Part shown: positions 9,052-15,273 of the stretch, piece by piece
Layout: the number at the start of each line of letters is the position of its first letter
Numbering within the stretch: the stretch's first letter is position 1
Source: JOPF136 sp963773835
GTDB taxonomy: Bacteria > Acidobacteriota > Terriglobia > Acidiferrales > UBA7541
DNA: 64,000 nt
NCBI GenBank assembly: GCA_963773835.1
Contig: CAVZCQ010000002.1
Location: 558,001-622,000, forward strand
Reading direction: 5' to 3'
Made by a program: the position numbers and the translations under genes
The notes under the pieces: model-generated
What the model saw: only the letters and a program-made list of their open reading frames with translations
Told to the model about the DNA's origin: nothing
The model's database searches: none

Positions 9052-9186
9052 AGGAATGAACTTTTGCTGCGGTTAGCGGTGGCGCCGTGGGAGGTGACGG
9101 TATTTCCGGACGGGCGTGCGGTGTTCAAAGGCACGAAGGATGCCGCGGTGGCGCGGTCGCTGTACGCGCGGTATATCGGCGCGTGA
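9052..9186 (+). pseudogene. Remnant copy of the ThiF-family gene 3' end
   Basis: The last 32 codons of the ThiF-type gene are repeated here with only three mismatches in 96 bases (7993-8088 against 9091-9186), and weaker protein similarity extends back to about 9052 (LLLRLAVAPWEV against FLLRFAAASCEV). The fragment has no start and lacks the rest of the enzyme. It is followed within three bases by a GTAG-type palindrome. In this window such repeats often sit just after gene stops, so this copy may be the original gene end, displaced when the toxin-antitoxin segment arrived. Confidence 0.8.
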
Positions 9187-9189
9187 AGG

Positions 9190-9246
9190 CCTCAGGTCAG
9201 CCGTTGCCCGGCACACACCGCCGGGCAACAGCGGGACCTGAGCTAC
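9190..9246 (-). repeat. GTAG palindromic repeat, family A (copy 1)
   Basis: Outer arms CTCAGGTC (9191-9198) and GACCTGAG (9235-9242) enclose a second stem with GTTGCCCGG and CCGGGCAAC. On the minus strand the hairpin is preceded directly by GTAG (9246-9243). The same outer arms with diverged inner stems occur at 13061, 18209 and 29675. Confidence 0.8.
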
Positions 9247-9264
9247 AAACTTTGGTTCATGCGG

Positions 9265-10143
9265 CTAGGGATGGGGTTTGGCGGAGGCGGCGTTCTGAGC
9301 GGAGGGGACGGCGGGGCCGGCAGTGGATTCGGTGGCGGGGCGCTGGCCGGTCCAGGTGACCTCGACGCGTTCATGGAGGGTGCTGAACAACTTGCGGCCA
9401 TCGAAGCTGGCGGAGAGCTTGAGGGGGAGATAGACACCATCGGCCATGCGAACCTGCTGGAAGCTGAGGTCCGCTTTGTCCAGCGCAGCGACGAGGCCGA
9501 GAAGGACGCGGACGCGATCGGTGAGATGAGCGTCCACGCGGACGATTTCCCACTCCTGCTCGTCGATCCAGACTTTTCCGGTGAGCTTGTTGAGGACGTA
9601 GTCCTGCCGGCGGCGGATGGGCAGGTCAGTGGAGCTGGGCCAGAAATGGAGGACGATGGCGGGGCGGCCGGAGATGGACTCGCGGCCGACGACTTCGGCC
9701 TTGTAACGGTTGAAGAGATCCTGGTCGAGGGGGACACGATCGGAATCGCCACCGCCGAATTTCTGGGCGGCGCTGCGCTCCAGGAAGCGCTGTTCGCGCT
9801 GGTGTTCGTCGTAGAGTTCGGAGGGGCTGAGGGATTTGCCGTTTTTTTCAACCAGGCGAGCGTAGACGCCGCCGCCGAGGGGGCCGACATCGTAGATGCG
9901 GTCCTCGCGCTCGCGGAGGCGGCCCTTGTCGTCCAACTTTTCGATGAGGGTGTGCTGGATGGAGCGGAAGTGGGAGCTGGCGCGGCGCACTTCCGGATTC
10001 TTGATGGTGGCCAGAACTTTGCGGAGGACCTCCTCGCCGGAAGGGAGCGGGGGGTCGCCGTCTGAGCGGGCAGCCCAGGGGCAAACGAGGAGCAGCAGCG
10101 CGGCGAGGACGAGCGGAACGACCGACCTTGAAGAGACTTTCAC
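9265..10143 (-). CDS. Secreted LolA-like conserved protein
   Basis: A 292-residue protein starting at GTG with a signal peptide (hydrophobic VLAALLLLVCPWAARS, about residues 10-26). The mature part is beta-rich with phrases such as DYVLNKLTGKVWIDEQEWEIVRVD and VRMADGVYLPLKL, resembling LolA/LppX-fold outer-membrane lipoprotein-sorting or DUF-type proteins, in which a half-barrel binds a lipid tail. No lipobox is present. The C-terminal 25 residues are low-complexity. It is monocistronic as far as can be seen, with a family A repeat just past its stop. The fold assignment is by pattern only and no specific ligand can be named. Confidence 0.65.
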   Translation of the reverse strand: MKVSSRSVVPLVLAALLLLVCPWAARSDGDPPLPSGEEVLRKVLATIKNPEVRRASSHFRSIQHTLIEKLDDKGRLREREDRIYDVGPLGGGVYARLVEKNGKSLSPSELYDEHQREQRFLERSAAQKFGGGDSDRVPLDQDLFNRYKAEVVGRESISGRPAIVLHFWPSSTDLPIRRRQDYVLNKLTGKVWIDEQEWEIVRVDAHLTDRVRVLLGLVAALDKADLSFQQVRMADGVYLPLKLSASFDGRKLFSTLHERVEVTWTGQRPATESTAGPAVPSAQNAASAKPHP

Positions 10144-10222
10144 CGGAGAAATCCTGCCCCCTCAACTAGTGTACTGGATTCGCGGAGGCCGTGCGCCCTC
10201 GGCGAAAAAATGCGGCCGGGAG

Positions 10223-10561
10223 TCATGGCGCGGGATGGGATTTTGCGGCGCGCTGCATGGCGCGTTCCAGATTTTCGCGGAGGTTCATGAGGCTGAGGAA
10301 GGCGTTGAGGACACTGGCTTTCATATCGTCGGAGAGGCGATGGGCACCGGTGGCGACGTGGCTGAGGCGCTCGCCGTGGTCGCGGATGAAGGCGGCAATC
10401 TGGTCGTGGCGTTCGGTGGTGGCGCCGGAGGGAGCGGTCTCGCGGCGCATGGCGGCGCAATTGCCCTCCAGCCAGACGAGGTAATGGTGGATGCAGAGCG
10501 CGCTGTCGTCGAGCGCGGCCGGAACTTCCAGCTTACAACCTTGCACCTGACAGGAAGCCAT
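10223..10561 (-). CDS. Small Cys-His protein of unknown function
   Basis: A 112-residue protein with a short N-terminal metal-site-like pattern, CQVQGC (residues 4-9) and CIHHY (about residues 23-27), followed by helices. The Cys/His spacing could hold one zinc ion. The rest has no motif I recognise. It is oriented with the genes on both sides, but gaps of 79 bases downstream and about 245 bases upstream argue against tight coupling. It is taken as real because the opposite-strand frame is a low-complexity shadow and codon character here fits its neighbours. Confidence 0.55.
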   Translation of the reverse strand: MASCQVQGCKLEVPAALDDSALCIHHYLVWLEGNCAAMRRETAPSGATTERHDQIAAFIRDHGERLSHVATGAHRLSDDMKASVLNAFLSLMNLRENLERAMQRAAKSHPAP

Positions 10562-10762
10562 GGGAACGAGGGCTCGGTCCTATCTGGATAGCATGCCCGG
10601 ACGAGAGGCGCCAGCGGGGAACCGCGGGGAGTTCCAAGCGAGATACATGTAGTGGAGGGAGAGAAAGAAATTGGGAAAGATTCGGATTTGACAAGGAGGA
10701 CACGGAGTCACGGAGAGGAGAAGAAGGAGAAAAGAAGGCTGGGAGGAGAATCGTGCAGGGGA

Positions 10763-10786
10763 GGGCGCAGCAAGCAGCGCCCCTAC
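10763..10786 (-). repeat. GTAG palindromic repeat, family C (copy 1)
   Basis: GGGCGC (10763-10768) pairs with GCGCCC (10777-10782), with the minus-strand GTAG at 10786-10783. A near-identical copy is at 21085-21108. A degenerate relative follows directly and supplies another GTAG at 10809-10806. Confidence 0.75.
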
Positions 10787-10805
10787 GCCGGGCGGCAGGC
10801 AGGCG

Positions 10806-12902
10806 CTACCGGACGGCGAGGTCGGAGGAGACGTAGCGGATGAGGGCTTCGAGGAGGGCGGAGCGGGGGAAATGATTGTGGTTGGCGAGATCGCTGATGC
10901 CGGGCGCGCGGAGATCCTCGAGAGGGATGGCGACGGCGAGATGGTCTGCGCGCAGGACGCCGAGATCGGCGCCGCCGGGATAGTGCGTGTCGCTAACCAG
11001 GAGCTGGCCATCCTGCGGCTGGCCGTAAAGGGAGAGCAGTTCCCAGGTTTCGAGGAGTATTTTCGAGGTTTGGGCGCGGGTAGAAACGGCGGAAATCGTA
11101 TAGACAGGAAAGCCGGGATCGGGATGGCGGGCCAGGAACTGACGGCGGACATCGCGGCGAAGGCTGTGGAAGGAGTCGTAGAGATCGCCCTGGCAACCGC
11201 CGAGATTGATTTTCTGAAACCAGCCCTGGGCTTGAGAGGGAATCAGGTCCGCGATGGGGGAGCCGCCGATGGCGCCGGCGACGGTGACGAGGGCGGCGAC
11301 GGTACGCGCAGCGGCAGGATCATCGGCCAGTCCTTCCAGAATGTCGGGCGCGCCTTTTGAGAATCCGATGAGGATGAACTTGCGGCCGTCCTTGCGGTAG
11401 GAGTCGCGGAGAAAACGAGCGACGTCTCTGCCGTTTTCCCTGCTGCTGCGGTTGGGGGCGGGAATGAGGTCCACGGTGACGCCGTAGGCGTCGTGGAGAT
11501 GTTTGCGGCCTTCGCGGAAAGCGGTGGCGTCGCCGAAGCATGCGGTGAGGACGCCGGAAACGATGGCGAAATGGTAGTTGCGTGAGATAGGGCCGAGGGC
11601 GACGCGGTCCAGAGAGGGAGATTCGATGTAGTCGGAGCAGGGGCCCCACTGGCCGGGGTCGGGATGCTCGCGTTGGAGGACGGAGCAAAAAACAGAGGAG
11701 AAAGGCGCGGGGCCTGGCGCGGCGGCGCCGGGAGAAGAGGCGCGCAGCTCCATGATCAGGACGCGGCCATCGGAGTGGAAGCTGCCGCCGGTGGCGGTGC
11801 GGGTCTCGCCGACGGGCTGCGAAGGCAGCAGGTAGGTTTTTGCGGCGACGAGGCCGGTGGATATGAGGCTCTGGGCGATGAATTCGCGCTCTTTGTCGAT
11901 GTCGGGATCGATTTTGTGGGTGACACCGTTCTTTTTGCGCTGGTCGCGTTCGAGGCCGATGTCGTGAGTGCCGGCGCCGACCCAGACGGGCTGGCCATCG
12001 AGGGTGTAGGGGGATTTCCAGACGCGATTGTGGTGGCGCTGGTAAACGACTTCGAAAGGCTCGGCGAGCGCAAAGCCGTAGTCCTGCGCGCGGCCGAACA
12101 GATAGAGCTCGCTCATGGGCATCTCGACGTAGGACTGCTTGGTGATGCTGGAGAGCAACCCGTGGAGCACGGCGTCTTCCTTGGTGCGGTCCACGGAGAC
12201 CCAACCGGCCTGGGAGAAGACCTGTCGCACGGCGTCTTCCGAGCCGATGAGGATGAAATTGGTCATGTCGCCGGGGTCGCCCGCAGAGTCGGAAATGCGG
12301 CGGGGGATGGAATCGAGCAGCGCCAGAGTAAAACCAGGAACGGAGCCAGCGACGGGGGGCGGGGAGCTGGAGCCTGCGGCGTGTTCGAGAATTTTTGCTT
12401 TGACGTGGTAGGAGCCGTCGCCGGTGTCGTTGGACATCTGGTTGATGCCGAGATAGAGGCGGCCAGCGATGGGGGAACGGAATTTGTAGCTGGAGCCGGC
12501 GAGGAAGATGCGAGCAGCCTCGTCGTTGCCGATGCGGCCGAGAAGGGCACCGCGGCCAGCGTCGTTGAGCGGGAGAATGCGGAGGAGGTCTTTCCAGCCG
12601 CGGGCGAGGCCGTCGGGAGTGGCGGGCTGTTTGGCGTCGGCGTATTGGAGCTGGCCGGAGGCGGAAATCTGAACTTCGTCGCCGGGCTGGAGGTCGAGGC
12701 CGGTGTCCTTCCATTGCGTGGAGCCGGGGAGGTCGGCGGTGTAGGAGGATGCGGATGGCTTTGGGGATGGGGAATTGGATTGCTGCGCGGGGGCGGGAGC
12801 GCCAGGAGCCACGAGTTGAGCGAAGAGAGGGATAGAGAGGAACAGGGAGGCGCCCAACGCGAATCGCAGCCACAAACGGAATTTCGAGAGAGGCACGGTC
12901 AT
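10806..12902 (-). CDS. LssY_C-domain and alpha/beta-hydrolase fusion, secreted
   Basis: A 698-residue protein. The signal peptide covers about residues 1-30, followed by a Ser/Pro-rich linker and a beta-rich domain (DLQPGDEVQISASGQL). The central region is an LssY C-terminal type domain: FILIGSEDAVRQVFSQAGW, HNRVWKSPYTLDGQPVWVG, GTHDIGLERD and THKIDPDIDKEREF. The last third is an alpha/beta-hydrolase-like domain with a GFSKG nucleophile elbow (in FILIGFSKGAPDIL) and a late NHNHFPRS segment that could provide the catalytic His. LssY_C is usually found in membrane or single-domain proteins; its job is unknown, and the hydrolase substrate cannot be predicted. The ATG at 12902 was chosen because the signal peptide starts there. 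The TAG stop is part of a GTAG repeat flank. Confidence 0.75.
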   Translation of the reverse strand: MTVPLSKFRLWLRFALGASLFLSIPLFAQLVAPGAPAPAQQSNSPSPKPSASSYTADLPGSTQWKDTGLDLQPGDEVQISASGQLQYADAKQPATPDGLARGWKDLLRILPLNDAGRGALLGRIGNDEAARIFLAGSSYKFRSPIAGRLYLGINQMSNDTGDGSYHVKAKILEHAAGSSSPPPVAGSVPGFTLALLDSIPRRISDSAGDPGDMTNFILIGSEDAVRQVFSQAGWVSVDRTKEDAVLHGLLSSITKQSYVEMPMSELYLFGRAQDYGFALAEPFEVVYQRHHNRVWKSPYTLDGQPVWVGAGTHDIGLERDQRKKNGVTHKIDPDIDKEREFIAQSLISTGLVAAKTYLLPSQPVGETRTATGGSFHSDGRVLIMELRASSPGAAAPGPAPFSSVFCSVLQREHPDPGQWGPCSDYIESPSLDRVALGPISRNYHFAIVSGVLTACFGDATAFREGRKHLHDAYGVTVDLIPAPNRSSRENGRDVARFLRDSYRKDGRKFILIGFSKGAPDILEGLADDPAAARTVAALVTVAGAIGGSPIADLIPSQAQGWFQKINLGGCQGDLYDSFHSLRRDVRRQFLARHPDPGFPVYTISAVSTRAQTSKILLETWELLSLYGQPQDGQLLVSDTHYPGGADLGVLRADHLAVAIPLEDLRAPGISDLANHNHFPRSALLEALIRYVSSDLAVR

Positions 12903-13060
12903 GTCTTCTCGGGCCTGTGCGTGGGTGGGTGCACGCGATGGGCAAACTGAGGATAACGGGCGGGTGAAGCCCACGCAAGGAAGGACGGCAGCGGGATACG
13001 GGAACAGGTTGCCCGCCTGGGGCGACAGAGGGGAAATGCGGGGCCACGGCTGGAGGAGGG

Positions 13061-13117
13061 CCTCAGGTCAGCCATTGGCCGGCAAAGGGCGCCGTCCAAT
13101 GGCGGGACCTGAGCTAC
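13061..13117 (-). repeat. GTAG palindromic repeat, family A (copy 2)
   Basis: Outer arms CTCAGGTC (13062-13069) and GACCTGAG (13106-13113), with GTAG on the minus strand at 13117-13114. The inner stem is CCATTGGCCGGC against GCCGTCCAATGG. The TAG of the flank is the stop codon of the acyl-CoA dehydrogenase gene. Confidence 0.8.
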
Positions 13118-14571
13118 AAGCTCGCGGGGAGTGGGAGGTGATTGGCGGTGAAGAGGGCGAGGCGGCGGAAGAGGGGTTCGGCCTGGGCTTCTTTTTGGTC
13201 GGCGGGGAGATTCAGGAGCCGCTGGACCTCTGACTCCATTTCCTTCAATTCGGTGGCGGGGGCGGATTCGGCCAGATGCGCGAAGAGAAGTTTGTGGGCG
13301 TGTTTGCGTTCCATGACTTCGAGGCCGTCGAGGATTTGACGGTGGGGGGTGCCTTCCCAGATGGCGAGAATCATGGCCTCGCGGAGCCAGCGCTCGATGC
13401 CGAATTCGGCGAGGGTGCCGAGGCCGCCGTGGACTTCCATGGCCCACTTGGCGGTGTCCACGGCGAATTCGGCGGTCCAATATTTGGCGAGATGGGCGAT
13501 GAGGCGGAAGAGATGATAACGGTCGGAATAGGGAGGGCGCTCCATCCAGACCTGGTCGAGGAGACGGACGGATTCCCAGGCGAGGGCAAAGGCGGAGCGG
13601 AGCGAGGCGAGGCGAGATTCGAACTGATGATGGAGCAGCGGATGGTCGAGGATGCGCTTGCCGAAAGCGGTGCGGGATTCGGCGTAGGCGAGGGCGTCGG
13701 CCATGGCGCGCTGGGCCAGGGCGACGCTGACTACGCTGTTGGCCACTCGGGAGAGATTGAGGACTTCGAGGATGAGATAGATGCCCGCGCCGGCGGAGCC
13801 GAGGAGCCAGGCTTCGCTATCGCGCAGCTCGATTTCGCCGGTGGGGACGGAGCGAGTGGCGATCTTGTCTTTCAGGCGGCGGAGGAAGCAGTTGAGGCTG
13901 CCGTCCTGGCGGTGGCGAGGGACGAGGAAAAGGGCGAGGCCGCGGACGCCGTGCGGGGCGCCTTCCGGGCGGGCGGCGACGACGGCTAATTCCGCGTGGG
14001 CGTTGCTGGCGAAATATTTGTCGCCGGTGAGGAGCCAGCGGTCGCCGGCGGGGCGAGCGATGGTTTTGACGCCGGCGCCGAGGTCGGAGCCGCCGGCGAT
14101 TTCGGTCATCCAGGTGGCGCCTTGCCAGACGGAGTCGTCTTTTTTGAGGAGATGAGGGAGGAAGCGCGACTGCACATCGGGGGCGCCGTATTTCGAGAGA
14201 GGGAGAGCGGTGCCGAGGGACACAGTGTAGGGGCAGCAGATGCCGGGGTCGCAGAAGGAAATGAGGTAGATGAGGAGGTAGGAGGGGAGGAGCGATTTTT
14301 CTTCGAGGGCGCGCCAGATGACACCGGAGCGGTAGCCGCGGCGGAGCATGGTGAAATATTCGGCGGGGTAGAGTATTTCGTCGATGCGGGCGCCGGAGCG
14401 ATCGAACATGCGGACCCAGGGGGTGCCCGCGCGATCGATAGCGGCGGAGATGGGGAGGGCTTCGGATTGCCACCATTTTTGTTCGGATGCGAGCAAATCG
14501 AGGTGGGGAATGGCGCGAAGCTGGCTCTGGAGAAAGCTGAGTGGAGAACGAAGAGAGTCGAAGGCGTGCAT
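13114..14571 (-). CDS. Acyl-CoA dehydrogenase family protein (AidB-like)
   Basis: A 485-residue flavoprotein of the acyl-CoA dehydrogenase superfamily. Visible signatures are WQGATWMTEIAGGSDLGA (FAD-binding middle domain), YAESRTAFGKRILDHPLLHH, the helical core with AKWAMEVHGGLGTLAEFGIERWLREA, and AILAIWEGTPHRQILDGLEV near the end, where IWEGT carries the usual FAD contact. Both its length and the C-terminal LAIWEGTPHRQILDGL pattern recall AidB and long-chain members rather than classic 380-residue enzymes. Substrate not predictable. The ATG at 14571 is preceded by a good promoter; frames extend farther upstream through that promoter. The stop codon lies in a GTAG repeat. No beta-oxidation partners are nearby. 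Confidence 0.85.
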   Translation of the reverse strand: MHAFDSLRSPLSFLQSQLRAIPHLDLLASEQKWWQSEALPISAAIDRAGTPWVRMFDRSGARIDEILYPAEYFTMLRRGYRSGVIWRALEEKSLLPSYLLIYLISFCDPGICCPYTVSLGTALPLSKYGAPDVQSRFLPHLLKKDDSVWQGATWMTEIAGGSDLGAGVKTIARPAGDRWLLTGDKYFASNAHAELAVVAARPEGAPHGVRGLALFLVPRHRQDGSLNCFLRRLKDKIATRSVPTGEIELRDSEAWLLGSAGAGIYLILEVLNLSRVANSVVSVALAQRAMADALAYAESRTAFGKRILDHPLLHHQFESRLASLRSAFALAWESVRLLDQVWMERPPYSDRYHLFRLIAHLAKYWTAEFAVDTAKWAMEVHGGLGTLAEFGIERWLREAMILAIWEGTPHRQILDGLEVMERKHAHKLLFAHLAESAPATELKEMESEVQRLLNLPADQKEAQAEPLFRRLALFTANHLPLPASL

Positions 14572-14579
14572 TTGAGCGC

Positions 14580-14609
14580 ATGTTAGGCGGGCGAGGGCGG
14601 ATGCGTCAA
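14580..14609 (-). promoter_or_regulatory. Candidate promoter of the acyl-CoA dehydrogenase gene (repeat copy A)
   Basis: Reading leftward: TTGACG (14609-14604), an 18-base spacer, TAACAT (14585-14580). The start codon is at 14571, giving a very short or no leader. The block 14569-14616 recurs, about 83% identical by eye, at 15173-15220 upstream of hicA, including the CATTTGA that holds the ATG. Confidence 0.55.
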
Positions 14610-14675
14610 GAAAGCGAGGCAGGCCGGCAGGTACCAAAGTGCATTCCCGGAATTCCTGGCCGCGGATTGATTTCT

Positions 14676-14906
14676 TCAGGCGGGGATCTTGGTCAGTTGA
14701 TAGATGACGGGGCGGAAGACGGGCGGAGGGACCGGTTTACCTTCCGCCTTGGCTGCCTCAATCCAGGCAGCCTTGGCCTTGAGAACTTCGGCCAGGGCCT
14801 GCTCTGGTGTGTCGCCGAAGGCGGAGCAATGCGGGAGGTCGGGGACGTCGGCGACGTAGCCGCCGTCTTCCTGGCTGTAAAAGACGTTGATGTGATAGTC
14901 CGTCAT
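14676..14906 (-). CDS. hicB: HicB-family antitoxin
   Basis: A 76-residue protein with the HicB partial RNase H-like fold: FYSQEDGGYVADVPDLPHCSAFGDTPEQAL is a textbook match, followed by the EVLKAKAAWIEAAKAEGKPVP helix. It neutralises HicA. It is the short form, with no clear C-terminal DNA-binding domain; only a tail FRPVIYQLTKIPA follows. It overlaps the hicA stop by four bases (ATGA) and is transcribed after it, the usual HicAB order. Confidence 0.9.
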   Translation of the reverse strand: MTDYHINVFYSQEDGGYVADVPDLPHCSAFGDTPEQALAEVLKAKAAWIEAAKAEGKPVPPPVFRPVIYQLTKIPA

Positions 14907-15157
14907 TCCTCACCGCCTAGTGAAAGATTATAGCGCTCCACGAGGGTAAGCAACTGTTTCACCTGGTAAGGCTTCGCTTTGCCTCCGACCTCCTGAAGGT
15001 TTACCAGCTCGCGCACTGCAGGGTGCGCGAAAATGTGATGGCTGCCGTTCACCCGGGAGAGATGAAAGCCAAAGGCGCGCGCCAGGGCACAGGCCTCCTC
15101 GAAGCGAAGGTTTGCGAGAGATTGGAGAGCTTTTTGGAGCAGTTTGCGGGGTTTCAC
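14903..15157 (-). CDS. hicA: HicA-family mRNA interferase toxin
   Basis: An 84-residue protein with the double-stranded RNA-binding-like fold of HicA. The diagnostic GSHHIFAHP (residues 38-46) contains the catalytic His at position 40. Family members cleave mRNA independently of ribosomes or degrade tmRNA. The start is a GTG at 15157; a six-codon frame beginning at an ATG at 15175 ends in a TGA overlapping that GTG and looks like a leftover from the duplicated acyl-CoA dehydrogenase start region. At 84 residues it is slightly longer than typical. With hicB it forms a complete module, inserted between two copies of a promoter segment. Confidence 0.88.
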   Translation of the reverse strand: MKPRKLLQKALQSLANLRFEEACALARAFGFHLSRVNGSHHIFAHPAVRELVNLQEVGGKAKPYQVKQLLTLVERYNLSLGGEE

Positions 15158-15172
15158 GGTCTTGGTATCGAC

Positions 15173-15220
15173 ATTTGAATGGATGTTAGGCGGATGGGGG
15201 CGGAAGCGTCAAGGGAAGCA
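15173..15220 (-). promoter_or_regulatory. hicAB promoter within direct repeat copy B
   Basis: TTGACG (15212-15207), an 18-base spacer and TAACAT (15188-15183) reproduce the acyl-CoA dehydrogenase promoter at the same spacing. The shared block runs from CATTTGA through GCGTCAAG. This supports insertion of hicAB next to the dehydrogenase start with duplication of the promoter. Confidence 0.55.
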
Positions 15221-15235
15221 GCGGGAGCCCATTCG

Positions 15236-15264
15236 TTGACTTGGGTGGGAGCGGCGAATAAGAT
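15236..15264 (+). promoter_or_regulatory. Sigma-70-type promoter of the kinase-TPR gene (possibly leaderless)
   Basis: TTGACT (15236-15241), exactly 17 bases, TAAGAT (15259-15264). The expected transcription start is about 15270-15272, two to four bases before the ATG at 15274. No ribosome-binding site could fit, so a leaderless transcript is predicted. Confidence 0.6.
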
Positions 15265-15273
15265 GGCGCGTTC

